Shown here one piece after another: positions 15,395-29,953 of a DNA stretch of 64,000 bases. The stretch's first letter is position 1. Each line of letters opens with the position of its first letter. This DNA comes from Panulirus ornatus (taxonomy: Eukaryota; Arthropoda; Malacostraca; Decapoda; Palinuridae), in assembly GCF_036320965.1 (NCBI RefSeq), contig NC_092238.1, forward strand, positions 17,556,194-17,620,193. The letters are read 5' to 3'. The notes beneath the pieces are model-generated. The model saw only the letters and a list, made by a program, of their open reading frames with translations. It ran no database searches and was not told where the DNA came from. The position numbers and the translations under genes are program-made.

Positions 15395-16977
15395 GTATAA
15401 TTGGCGTACATGGGGTGTTCAGCTTGTAGATTTATGTACTGTAAAAGGATTGGTGATTGGAAATACCTGGTTTAAAAAGAGAGATATACATAAGTATACG
15501 TATGTAAGTAGGAGAGATGGCCAGAGAGCGTTATTGGATAAGTGTTAATTGATAGGCGCGCGAAAGAGAGATGTTTGGATGTTGATGTGCTGAGAGGTGC
15601 AACTGGATGGATGTCTAATCATTATCTTGTGGAGGCGAAGATGAAGATTTGTAGTTTTTAGAAAAGAAGAGAGAATGTTGGGATGCAGAGAGGAAAGAGG
15701 AAAGAGACTTGTGTGAGAAAGTACCAGGAGAGACTGAGTGCAGAATGGAAAAAGGTAAGAGTAGATGATGTAAGATGAGTGGGGTAGAAATGGGATGTAT
15801 TAAGGGAAGCAGTGATGGCTTGCGAAAAGATGCTTGTGGTTTGAGAAAAGTGGGAGGTGGGCAGATTAGAAAGGGTAGTGAGTGGTGGGATGAAGAAGTA
15901 AGATAATTAATGAAAGAGAAGAGAGAGGCATTTGGACGATTTTTTCAGGGAAATAGTGCAAATGACTGAGAGATGTATAAAAGAAAGAGGCAGGAAGTCA
16001 AGAGAAAGGTGCAAGAGGTGAAAAAGAGGGCAAATGAAAGTTGGGGTGAGAGAGTATGATTAAATTTTAGGGAGGATAAATGGATGCTTTGGAAGGAGGT
16101 AAATAAAGTGCGTAAGACAAGAGAACAAAGGGGAACATCGGTGAAGGGGGCTAATGGGGAGATAATAACAAGTAGTGGTGATGTGAGGAGATGGAGTATT
16201 TTGAAGGTTTGTTGAACGTGTTTGATGATAGAGTGGCAGATATATGTATAAAGTTTATATGGAGGATGTAAGGCATTTGTACGAGTAGGAAGAGAGGAAA
16301 GTGATTGGTTCTCAGTGAATGTTGGTTTGCGGCAGGGGTGCGTGATGTCTCCATGGTTGTTTAATTTGTTTATGGATGGGTTGTTAGGGAGGTGAATGCA
16401 AGAGTTTTGGGAAGAGGGCAAATATGCAGTCTGTAGTGGATGAGAGAGCTTGGGAAGTGAGTCAGTTGTTGTTTCGCTGATGATACATCGCTGGTGGTTG
16501 ATTCGGATGAGAAACTGCAGAAGTTGGTGACTGAGCTTGATAAAGTGTGTGAAAGAAGAAAGCTGAGAGCAAATGTGAATAAGAGGAAGGCTATTAGGTA
16601 CAGTAGGGTTGAGGGACAAGTCAATTGGGAAGTAAGTTCAAATAGAGAAAAACTGGAGGAAAAGAAGTGTTTTAGATATCTGGGAGTGGATTTGGCAGCG
16701 GATGGAACCATGGAAGCGGAAGTGAATCATAGAGTGGGGGAGGTGGCGAAATTTCTGGGAGCGTTGTAAAATGTGTGGAAGTCGAGAGAGTTATCTTGGA
16801 GAGCAAAAATGGGTATGTTTGAAGGAATAGTGATTCCAATAATGTTATATGGTTGTGAGGCGTGGGCTATAGATAGAGTTGTGAGGAGGAGGGTAGATGT
16901 GCTGGAAATGAGATGTTTGAGGACAATATGTGGTGTGAGGTGGTTTGATCGAGTAAGTAATGAAAGGGTAAGAAAGA
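15392..16977 (+). mobile_element. Degenerate RTE-like LINE with RT core deleted
   Basis: A plus-strand, 5'- and 3'-truncated old copy. It starts in the endonuclease (IIGVHGVF region), keeps decayed NTWFKKRDIHKYTYVSRRDG and VLIDRRAKERL segments and the linker. It then jumps at about 16241-16255 from the VADIG codons to the FIEDVRHLYE/VGREESDWFS region, deleting the first half of the RT including motif A. Motif B (GLRQGCVMSPW) and a frameshifted FADD follow, and the copy ends within the C-terminal region at a T-run. Many frameshifts and stops are present. Confidence 0.85.
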
Positions 16978-17030
16978 TTTTTTTTTTTTTTTTTTTTACT
17001 TTGTCGCTGTCTCCCGCGTTTGCGAGGTAG
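16494..17030 (+). pseudogene. Residual LINE C-terminal frames
   Basis: Two short open pieces of the degenerate copy: 16494-16769, with YSRVEGQVNWEV and YLGVDLAADGTMEAEV, and from 16773 with [21 protein letters not shown] stop lies between them (GAL then TAA, where others read AAG). The second frame runs on into the next element, so only the part up to about 16977 is LINE. Confidence 0.75.
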
Positions 17031-18598
17031 CGCAAGGAAACAGACGAAAGAAATGGCCCAACCCACCCCCATACACATGTATATACATACGTCCACACAC
17101 GCAAAATATACATACCTACACAGCTTTCCATGGTTTACCCCAGACGCTTCACATGCCCCGATTCAATCCACTGACAGCACGTCAACCCCGGTATACCACA
17201 TCGCTCCAATTCACTCTATTCCTTGCCCTCCTTTCACCCTCCTGCATGTTCAGGCCCCGATCACACAAAATCTTTTTCACTCCATCTTTCCACCTCCAAT
17301 TTGGTCTCCCTCTTCTCCTCGTTCCCTCCACCTCCGACACATATATCCTCTTGGTCAATCTTTCCTCACTCATTCTCTCCATGTGCCCACACCATTTCAA
17401 AACACCCTCTTCTGCTCTCTCAACCACGCTCGTTTTATTTCCACACATCTCTCTTACCCTTACGTTACTTACTCGATCAAACCACCTCACACCACACATT
17501 GTCCTCAAACATCTCATTTCCAGCACATCCATCCTCCTGCGCACAACTCTATCCATAGCCCACGCCTCGCAACCATACAACATTGTTGGAACCACTATTC
17601 CTTCAAACATACTCATTTTTGCTTTCCGAGATAATGTTCTCGACTTCCACACATTCTTCAAGGCTCCCAGAATTTTCACCCCCTCCCCCACCCTATGATA
17701 CACTTCCGCTTCCATGGTTCCATCCGCTGCCAGATCCACTCCCAGATATCTAAAACACTTCACTTCCTCCAGTTTTTCTCCATTCAAACTCACCTCCCAA
17801 TTGACTTGACCCTCAACCCTACTGTACCTAATAACCTTGCTCTTATTCACATTTACTCTTAACTTTCTTCTTTCACACACTTTACCAAACTCAGTCACCA
17901 GCTTCTGCAGTTTCTCACATGAATCAGCCACCAGCGCTGTATCATCAGCGAACAACAACTGACTCACTTCCCAAGCTCTCTCATCCCCAACAGACTTCAT
18001 ACTTGCCCCTCTTTCCAAAACTCTTGCATTCACCTCCCTAACAACCCCATCCATGAACAAATTAAACAACCATGGAGACATCACACACCCCTGCCGCAAA
18101 CCTACATTCACAGAGAACCAATCACTTTCCTCTCTTCCTACACGTACACATGCCTTACATCCTCGATAAAAACTTTTCACTGCTTCTAACAACTTGCCTC
18201 CCACACCATATATTCTTAACACCTTCTCAGAGCATCTCTATCAACTCTATCATATGCCTTCTCCAGATCCATAAATGCTACATACAAATCCATTTGCTTT
18301 TCTAAGTATTTCTCACATACATTCTTCAAAGCAAACACCTGATCCACACATCCTCTACCACTTCTGAAACCACACTGCTCTTCCCCAATCTGATGCTCTG
18401 TACATGCTTTCACCCTCTCAATCAATACCCTCCCATATAATTTATCAGAAATACTTAACAAACTTATACCTCTGTAATTTGAGCACTCACTCTTATCCCC
18501 TTTGCCTTTGTACAATGGCACTATGCACGCATTCCGCCAATCCTCAGGCACCTCACCGTGAGTCATACATACATTAAATAACCTTACCAACCAGTCAA
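16998..18598 (-). mobile_element. RTE-like LINE, young subfamily, 5'-truncated
   Basis: A minus-strand copy with short 3'UTR (16998-17181). The ORF is open from 18222 to the stop at 17182 (346 codons, motifs B and C). A one-base loss with a substitution near 18222-18226 separates it from a second open piece (18216-18590, 124 codons) holding the NYRGISLLS block and motif A. The copy is 5'-truncated in the VDWLVRLFNV codons. At the truncation point an 8-bp CAGTCAAC unit is repeated before the next LINE starts. Confidence 0.9.
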
Positions 18599-18610
18599 CC
18601 AGTCAACCAG

Positions 18611-19462
<852 letters not shown>

Positions 19463-19465
<3 letters not shown>

Positions 19466-22400
19466 CAGTAGGAAAAATATCTGGGCTGGGGATCAGAACC
19501 TTTTGCCCAAGGGGAACTTGGGAAACATCCGGGCAAGGGCTAGATCTACTTGCCCATGAGGAACATAAGGAACACCAAGACCAAGGACCAGAGTTCTCTG
19601 CCCACGGGAACATGAGGAACACCCGATCCGGCGACCAAAGCCTGTTGGTCCAGGGGATCATGAGGAACACCCGGGCAAAGGACCAGATTCTTTAACCCAA
19701 GGAAGAACATGAAGAACACCCTGACCAGGAACCAGAGCTTCCTGCCCACGTGGAAAATGGGGAACACCCGGGCTAGGTACTAAAGCCTCCTGCCCACGGG
19801 AACATAGGGAACATCCGGGCAAGGGACCAGGGTCTCTTGCCCACGGGGAACATGAGGAACACCCGGGCCAGGGACCAGGGTCTCTTGCCCACGGGTAACA
19901 TGAGGAACACCCCGGCCAGGGACCAGGGTCTCTCGCCCACGGGGAACATGAGGAACACCCGGGCCAGGGACTAGAGCTTCTTGCTCTGGGGGAACATCAA
20001 AAGTAGTCAGAGCAGGACCAAAGCCTCCTGTTCCAAGGGAACATGAGGAATACCAGAGCCAGGGACCAGAGCTTCCTCCACACGAGGAACACGAGGAACA
20101 TTCGTGCCAGGGACTAGAGTCTTCTGCCCACAGAGAAGATTAGGAACATCCGAGACAGGGACCAGAATGTCCTGGTCCATGGGATCATGAGGTTCACGCG
20201 GGCCAGAGACCAGAGCCTCCTGCCCAGGGGGAACACGAGGAACACCCGGGCAAGAGACTGGAGCCTTTTGCCTACAGGGAACACGAGGAACACCCGTGCC
20301 AGGGACCAGAGCCCTCTGCTCACGAGATCACAAGGAACACCCGGGCCGGGGGACCAGAGCTACCTGTCCACGTGGAACATGAGGAACATTCAGGCTAGGG
20401 AATAGAGTCTTCTGGCCCAAGGAACTTTAAGAACACCTAGGCCAGAGAATAGAGCCTCTTACCTATGGGAAACATGGGGAACACCTGACCCAGGGACCAG
20501 TGCCTCCTGCCCACTTAGAACACAAGAAACGCCCTGGACAGGGACTAGAATCTCTTGTCCACGGGGAACACGAGGAACACCCTACCCAGGGACTAGAGCC
20601 ACTTGCCCGCGGGAAACATGAACACCCAAGACAGGGAACAGAGCCTTCTGCCAAGAGGGTACACGAGGAATACCATGGCCAGGGACTAGAGCCTCTTGCC
20701 CACTGGTAACATGAGGAACATCTTGGCTAGGGACCTGAGCCTCCTGGTCCATAGGAACATGAGTAATACCCGGCCAGGGATAATAGACGTCTGCCCACGG
20801 GGAACTTGGGGAACACCGGGGCCATGGGCTAGAGCCTCTTGCCCATAGGGCACATGAGGAACACTCAGACCAGGGACCAGAGTTTCCCGCCCCTGGGGAA
20901 CTTGAGGAACACCCGGGCAGGGTTAAAGTCTCTTGCCCACAGGGAACATGAGGAACAACCGGGCCAGGGACCAGAGCCGCCTAGTTTATGGGAACATGAG
21001 CAATACATGGGCAAAGGACCAAAGCCTCTTGCCCACAGGGGACACAACACCAGGCCTCGGTAACGGAGCATCTTGCCCGCGGGGAGCTTGGGACGCACCT
21101 GGGCAAGGGTCAGAGCCTCTCGACCATGTGGATCACGAGGAACACCTGGGCCAGGGACCAATACCTCCTGTCCACGGGGAACTTGAGGAACACCCGAGCA
21201 GGGGTTAGAACCTCTTGCCCATGAGAACACGATGAACACCCTGCCTAGGGACCAGAACCTCCTGCCCACAGGAAACATGGGGAACATCCGGATTATGGAC
21301 CAAAGTCTCTTGCCCAATGGGAACTTGGGGAACACCCGAGCCAGTGACCAGAGCTTCCTACTCACAGGGAATATGAGGAACACCTGGGCCAGGTACCAGA
21401 GCCATCTGCCCATGGGGATATTGAGGATCACCCGGACAGGTGTTAGTGTCTCTTGCCCACGAGGAAGATGAAGGACATCCGGCGCCTGGGACCAGAACCT
21501 CCTGGTGTATGGGAACACGAGGAACACCCGGACAAATGACCAGAGTTTCTTGCCCGAGGGGAAAATGAGGAACACCCTAGCCAGGGGCCACAGGTTCCTG
21601 GCCCATGGGACTATGAGGAATACCTGGGCCAGGGACCAGAGCTTTCTGTCCCCGGGGGAACATGAGGAACACCAGGGCTAGGGACCAAAGCTTCCTGCCC
21701 ACGGGGAACATGAGGAACACTTGGGCCAGAGATTACAGTCCCCTGCCCGAGGGAGACGTGAGGAGCACCCCGACCAGGGACCACAGCTCCCTGGTCCATA
21801 GGAACATGAGGAATACCCGGCCAGGGACCAGAGCCACCTGGCCACGGGGAACTTGAGGAAAACCCAGGTGTGGAGCTAGAGCTTCTTAACCACAGGGAAC
21901 ATGAGGAACACCCAGGCCAGGGACTAGAGGATCCTGCCTATAAGGAGCAAGAGGAACACCCGGGCCAGGGACCAGAGCTTCCTGGTCCATGAGAACATGA
22001 GGAAAACCCGGCCAGGGACCAGAGCCTCCTGCCCACGGTGAACACGAGGAACACCCACCTGGGAACCAGAGCTTGCCCATGGGGTACTTGGGAAACACCC
22101 AGGCAGGGGTTAGAGCCTCTTGCCCATTGGGAACACGAGAAAAACCCGGGCCACGGGACCAAAATCTCTTGCCCATGGAGAACTGAAGGAACAACCTAGC
22201 CAGGGACTAGAGCTTCCTGTACAAGGGGAACATGAGGAACACCCGGGCCAGGGACTAGAGCTTCCTGTACAAGGGGAACATGAGGAACACCCGGGCCAGG
22301 GACTGGATTCTGTTGTCCAGGGGAAACATGAGGAACATCCTGGCTAGGGACCGGAACGTCCTCCCCAGAGCGAACATGGGGATCATCCGGGCTAGGAACC

Positions 22401-23240
22401 AAAGCTTCCTGCCCACACAGGGAACACAAGGAACACCCGGGCAAGAGACCAGAGCTTCCTACCTACGGGGAAGTTGAGGAACACACGGACCAGTGACCAG
22501 GATCACTTGCCAACTGGGAACACAGGGAACACCCAGACTAGGGACCAGAGTTTCCTGCCCATGGCAACATGCGAACCATCTGGGTCAGGGACAAAAGTAT
22601 CTTGCCCACGGGGAACGTGGGGAACACCCGGTCCAGGGAGCAGAGTATTCTGCCCACGAGGAACATTGGGAACACCCGGTCCAGGGAGCAGAGCCTCCTG
22701 ACCATGGGGAACTTGGGGAACACTCGGGAAGGTGACCAAAACCTCCTGTCCATGGGAACATGAAGAACACTCTAGCAAGGGACGAGAGTTACCTGCACAA
22801 GAGGAACATGGGGAACACCCGGGCCAGAGACTACAGTCCCCTGACCAAAGGGAACATGAGGAAAACCTGGGCCAGGGACCAGAACCTCCTGCCCAAGGGG
22901 AACACGAGGAACACCCTGGCCAGGGACCAGAGTTTCCTGGCCACAGGGGACATAGGGAACGCCTGGGCCAGGAACCAGAGCCACCTGCACTTGGAAACAT
23001 TGGGAATACCTGGGCAGGGAGCAGGGTCTCTTGCCCACTGGAAACACGAAGAACACCCTGGCAAGAGACGTGAGCCTCCTGCCCACGGACGGGAACATGA
23101 GGAACACCTGCGCCAGGTACCAGAGCGTCCTGCTCATGGGGAACATGAGGAACACCCAGCCCGGGCCAGGTACCAGAGCGTCCTGCTCATGGGGAACATG
23201 AGGAACACCCAGCCCGGGCCAGGCCAGGGACCAGAGCCTC
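19463..23240. repeat. 48-bp minisatellite
   Basis: About 78 diverged units with a strict 48-bp period: consecutive GGGACCAGGGTCTC starts at 19871 and 19919 are 48 bp apart. Unit landmarks are GGGACCAGAGCCTCC, TGCCCACGGGGAACATGAGG and AACACCCGGGCCA. Sixteen codons per unit give periodic frames on both strands (MRNTRARDQSLLPTGN type on plus, VGKRLWSLARVFLM type on minus). Stops and indels break these at irregular places, so no gene is inferred. A near-exact duplication of about 54 bp closes the array at 23113-23220. Confidence 0.95.
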
Positions 23241-23399
23241 ACTCTGAAATTAAACGTTTTTTTTCCTCCAGTGCTTCAAGCTGTGTAGAGGACGGCCCGA
23301 GTTGGCAGTAGGAAAGAAACTTAAATTGAATTCGCATAAGTCAGACTCACGTCACAAGCACTTGGCAGAGACCAGTTCTTGCTGGTCATAGCCAGCTAC
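23241..23399. other. Low-copy spacer with splice-acceptor-like motif
   Basis: About 160 bp of non-repetitive sequence between two arrays. TTTTTTTTCCTCCAG at about 23256-23270 resembles a 3' splice site, but no coding frame that I recognise follows. Confidence 0.35.
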
Positions 23400-23920
23400 G
23401 GCTGCTGCTGCTGCTGCTGAGGATGGTGGTAGTGGTGGTGGTGGCGCTGCTGAGGGTGGTGGTAGTGGTGTTGGTGTTGGTGCTGCTGCTGATGGTGGTG
23501 GTAGTGGTGGTGGTGCTGCTCAGGGTGGTGGTAGTGGTGGTGATGGTGGTGCTGATGGTGGTGGTAGTGGTGGCGCTGCTGCTGCTGATGGTGGTGGTAG
23601 TGGTGGTGGTGCTGCTGAGGGTGGTGGTAGTGGTGGTGATGGTGGTGCTGATGGTGGTGGTAGTGGTGGTGATGGTGGTGCTGAGGGTGGTGGTAGTGGT
23701 GGTGATGGTGGTGCTGATGGTGGTGATGGTGGTGGTGATGGTGGTGGTGATGGTGGTGGTAGTGGTGGTGATGGTGGTGCTGAGGGTGGTGGTAGTGGTG
23801 GTGATGGTGGTGCTGAGGGTGGTGGTAGTGGTGGTGATGGTGGTGGTGATGGTGGTGGTAGTGGTGCTGATGGTGGTAGTGGTGGTAGTGGTGGTAGTGG
23901 TGGTGCTGCTGCTGATGTCC
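23400..23920. repeat. GGT/GCT trinucleotide array
   Basis: Imperfect GGT, AGT, GAT and GCT triplets with local higher-order units of about 33 bp. The minus strand reads as a His/Tyr/Gln-rich 178-codon frame (23396-23932) and the plus strand as poly-Val. The composition follows from the triplets, so it is not called as a gene. Confidence 0.93.
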
Positions 23921-24007
23921 TTCAGTACTCAACCACCTCCTCCCCCAAACCCACTCATTCCTAAACCTTCATCAACTCCGTTTATTATTTCTCTCAGCAA
24001 CTTATCT
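23921..24007. other. Short low-copy spacer
   Basis: Non-repetitive pyrimidine-rich sequence between two arrays. Nothing recognisable. Confidence 0.4.
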
Positions 24008-24616
24008 GTCATGACACCCTGGTCATGACGCTCTGATCATAACACCCTGGTCATAACACCCTGTTCATGATACCCTGGTCATGACACCTGGTCATCACAC
24101 CCTGATCATGACATTTTGGTCATGACACCTGCTCATGATACCTAGGTCATGACACCCTGGTCATGACACCTGGTCATGATACCCTGGTCATGACACCTGG
24201 TCATGACATTCTGGTCATGATACCCTGGTCGTGATATCCTGGTCATGACACGTGGTATTGACACCCTGGTCATGACACCCTAGTCATGATACCCTGGTCA
24301 TGACACCTGGTCATGACACCTGATCATGACACCCCGGTCAAGACACCCTGGTCACGATGCATTGGTCATGACACCTGGTCATGACACCCTGGTCATGACA
24401 CCTGGTCATGACACCCTGGTCATGATACCCTGGTCATGACACCTGGTCATGGCACCTGGTCATGACATCCTGGTCATGACACCTGGTCATGACACCTGGT
24501 CATGACACGCTAGTCATGATACCCTACGTCATGACACCTGATGATGACACCCTGGTCATGGCATCCTGGTTATGCCACCTGGTCATGACATCCTGGTCAT
24601 GACACTCTGGTCATGA
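24008..24616. repeat. About 16-bp CCTGGTCATGACAC minisatellite
   Basis: About 38-40 copies of a 14-17-bp unit (ACCCTGGTCATGACAC and the shorter ACCTGGTCATGAC form). Every unit is centred on the palindrome TCATGA. The array ends directly in the LINE copy that follows, with the bases TGACAC/TGACAG at the joint. Confidence 0.95.
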
Positions 24617-27600
24617 CACTGACAGCACGTCAACCCCGGTATACCACATCGATCCAATTCACTCTATTCCTTGCCCTCCTTTCACCCTCCTGCATGTTCA
24701 GGCCCCGATCACACAAAATCTTTTTCACTCCATCTTTCCACCTCCAATTTGGTCTCCCACTTCTCGTTCCCTCCACCTCCGACACATATATCCTCTTGGT
24801 CAATCTTTCCTCACTCATTCTCTCCATGTGCCCAAACCATTTCAAAACACCCTCTTCTGCTCTCTCAACCACGCTCTTTTTATTTCCACACATCTCTCTT
24901 ACCCTTACGTTACTTACTCGATCAAACCACCTCACACCACACATTGTCCTCAAACATCTCATTTCGAGCACATCCATCCTCATGCGCACAACTCTATCCA
25001 TAGCCCACGCCTCGCAACCATACAACATTGTTGGAACCACTATTCCTTCAAACATACCCATTTTTGCTTTCCGAGATAATGTTCTCGACTTTCACACATT
25101 CTTCAAAGCTCCCAGAATTTTCGCCCCCTCCCCCACCCTATGATCCACTTCCGCTTCCATGGTTCCATCCGCTGCCAGATCCACTCCCAGATATCTAAAA
25201 CACTTCACTTCCTCCAGTTTTTCTCCATTCAAACTCACCTCCCAATTGACTTGACCCTCAACCCTACTGTACCTAATAACCTTGCTCTTATTCACATTTA
25301 CTCTTAACTTTCTTCTTTCACACACTTTGCCAAATTCAGTCACCAGCTTCTGCAGTTTCTCACATGAATCAGCCACCAGCGCTGTATCATCAGCGAACAA
25401 CAACTGACTCACTTCCCAAGCTCTCTCATCCACAACAGACTTCATACTTGCCCCTCTTTCCAAAACTCTTGCATTTACCTCCCTAACAACCCCATCCATA
25501 AACAAATTAAACAACCATGGAGACATCACACACCCCTGCCGCAAACCTACATTCACTGAGAACCAATCACTTTCCTCTCTTCCTACACGTACACATGCCT
25601 TACATCCTCGATAAAAACTTTTCACTGCTTCTAACAACTTTCCTCCCACACCATATATTCTTAATACCTTCCACAGAGCATCTCTATCAACTCTATCATA
25701 TGCCTTCTCCAGATCCATAAATGCTACATACAAATCCATTTGCTTTTCTAAGTATTTCTCACATACATTCTTCAAAGCAAACACCTGATCCACACATCCT
25801 CTACCACTTCTGAAACCACACTGCTCTTCCCCAATCTGATGCTATGTACATGCCTTCACCCTCTCAATCAATACCCTCACATATAATTTACCAGGAATAC
25901 TCAACAAACTTATACCTCTGTAATTTGAGCACTCACTCTTATCCCCTTTGCCTTTGTACAATGGCACTATGCACGCATTCCGCCAATCCTCAGGCACCTC
26001 ACCATGAGTCATACATACATTAAATAACCTTACCAACCAGTCAACAATACAGTCACCCCCTTTTTTTAATAAATTCCACTGCAATACCATCCAAACCTGC
26101 TGCCTTGCCGGCTTTCATCTTCCGCAAAGCTTTTACTACCTCTTCTCTGTTTACCAAATCATTTTCCCTAACCCTCTCACTTTGCACACCACCTCGACCA
26201 AAACACCCTATATCTGCCACTCTATCATCAAACACATTCAACAAACCTTCAAAATACTCATTCCATCTCCTTCTCACATCACCACTACTTGTTATCACCT
26301 CCCCATTTGCGCCCTTCACTGAAGTTCCCATTTCCTCCCTTGTCTTACGCACTTTATTTACCTCCTTCCAGAACATCTTTTTATTCTCCCTAAAATTTAA
26401 TGATACTCTCTCACCCCAACTCTCATTTGCCCTTTTTTTTCACCTCTTGCACCTTTCTCTTGACCTCCTGTCTCTTTCTTTTATACATCTCCCACTCAAT
26501 TGCATTTTTTCCCTGCAAAAATCGTCCAAATGCCTCTCTCTTCTCTTTCACTAATACTCTTACTTCTTCATCCCACCACTCACTACCCTTTCTAACCAAC
26601 CCACCTCCCACTCTTCTCATGCCACAAGCATCTTTTGCGCAATCCATCACTGATTCCCTAAATACATCCCATTCCTCCCCCACTCCCCTTACTTCCATTG
26701 TTCTCACCTTTTTCCATTCTGTACTCAGTCTCTCCTGGTACTTCCTCACACAGGTCTCCTTCCCAAGTTCACTTACTCTCACCACCCTCTTCACCCCAAC
26801 ATTCACTCTTCTTTTCTGAAAACCCATACAAATCTTCACCTTAGCCTCCACAAGATAATGATCAGACATCCCTCCAGTTGCACCTCTCAGCACATTAACA
26901 TCCAAAAGTCTCTCTTTCGCACGCCTGTCAATTAACACGTAATCCAATAACGCTCTCTGGCCATCTCTCCTACTTACATAAGTATACTTATGTATATCTC
27001 GCTTTTTAAACCAGGTATTCCCAATCATCAGTCCTTTTTCAGCACATAAATCTACAAGCTCTTCACCATTTTCATTTACAACACTGAACACCCCATGTAT
27101 ACCAATTATTCTCTCAACTGCCACATTACTCACCTTTGCATTCAAATCACCCATCACTATAACGCGGTCTCGTGCATCAAACCACTAACACACTCATTCA
27201 GCTGCTCCCAAAACACTTGCCTCTCATGATCTTTCTTCTCATGCCCAGGTGCATATGCACCAATAATCACCCACCTCTCTCCATCAACTTTCAGTTTTAC
27301 CCATATTAATCGAGAATTTATTTTCTTACATTCTATCACATACTCCCACAACTCCTGTTTCAGGAGTATTGCTACTCCTTCCCTTGCTCTTGTCCTCTCA
27401 CTAACCCCTGACTTTACTCCCCAGACATTCCCAAACCACTCTTCCCCTTTACCCTTGAGCTTCGTTTCACTCAGAGCCAAAACATCCAGGTTCCTTTCCT
27501 CAAACATACTACCTATCTCTCCTTTTTTCACATCTTGGTTACATCCACACACATTTAGGCACCCCACTCTGAGCCTTCGAGGAGGATGAGCACTCCCCGC

Positions 27601-27748
27601 GTGACTCCTTCTTCTGTTTCCCATTTTAGAAAGTTAATACAAGGAGGGGAGGATTTCTGGCCCCCCGCTCCGGTCCCCTCTAGTCGCTTTCTACGACACG
27701 CGAGGAATACGTGGGAAGTATTCTTTCACCCCTATTCCCATGGATAAT
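24617..27748 (-). mobile_element. RTE-like LINE, complete 5' end, 3'UTR missing
   Basis: One of the two most complete copies (3.13 kb). It runs from the 5' boundary (TATCCATGGGAATAGGGG in element orientation) through a 5'UTR of about 122 bp and the whole ORF to the YRG-TGA stop at 24630-24632. It then breaks within a few bases into the 16-bp array, so the 3'UTR and tail are lost. The 5'UTR is homologous to the head of SN. Confidence 0.92.
24630..27624 (-). pseudogene. LINE polyprotein ORF: AP-endonuclease and reverse transcriptase
   Basis: The ATG at 27622-27624 (MGNRRRSHAG) is the likely start; start to stop is about 998 codons, typical for RTE-like LINEs. N-terminal endonuclease: RVGCLNV (Asn24), ALSETKL (Glu53), GAYAP (about 122-126), then GDLNAKV, YVSRRDGQRALLDYVLID and MSDHYLVEAK, which are the expected AP-endonuclease signatures. 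A basic linker and the RT (motifs A, B, FADD) follow. Disruptions: a lost A near 27183 after the VSG codons; an extra T in the T-run at 26433-26440; an extra T in the run near 26061-26067; Glu to TAG at 25842-25844; Trp to TGA at 25092-25094. Dead copy, but useful as the domain reference. Confidence 0.9.
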
Positions 27749-27840
27749 ATACATATATATATATACATATACACATACACACACATACACATACATACGC
27801 TCATATACACACACACACACACATACATATATATACATAT
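27749..27840. repeat. Mixed (AT)n/(AC)n microsatellite
   Basis: AT and ACAC/CATA repeats adjoining the 5' end of the LINE. Confidence 0.9.
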
Positions 27841-28258
27841 GAAAAATGTGAGAAACAATTTAGAAAACTGAAACTTCTGGCTTGAAATGAATGAAAAAAT
27901 GAATGTCACATAATGGTTCAACCTCTGGCTATGGAAAAAGGAAATGTATAATTTATTTACACAAACGTCAATAGCAGTTCTCATCAATTTAACCACTGTA
28001 TCAATAAGCTTCAATGTCTAAGCTACATTTTTCTCCAATTTCACTATTTTCTTGTCAAAACACCATATATGAAAACTATCACTCCAGTAACACAACTATA
28101 AACATTTACTTCCTCTTTAAAAAAAGTTCTGGGGAAGTCTGTCTCGATACACTGCGGGAAACTCTACCACCTGGCGAGGTTTGTGTTGCAATGGTTCCCG
28201 ATTCACAAACGTATTAGCATCACTGGTGGGCCAAGGTAGTTCCGTTTGCGAAGAGGCG
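27841..28258. other. Low-copy AT-rich sequence
   Basis: About 420 bp with no repeat unit, no open frame above about 70 codons and no motif that I recognise on either strand. Confidence 0.4.

Positions 28259-29953
<1,695 letters not shown>

Noticed and set aside
19463..23240. CRISPR-like or gene-family interpretation of the regular 48-bp repeat
   Set aside because: Units are contiguous with no unique spacers, and the surrounding elements are clearly eukaryotic. It is a diverged minisatellite.
23396..23932. Histidine-rich protein on the minus strand
   Set aside because: It arises from GGT/GAT/GCT triplets read in reverse. There is no start context, splice site or non-repetitive domain attached to it.
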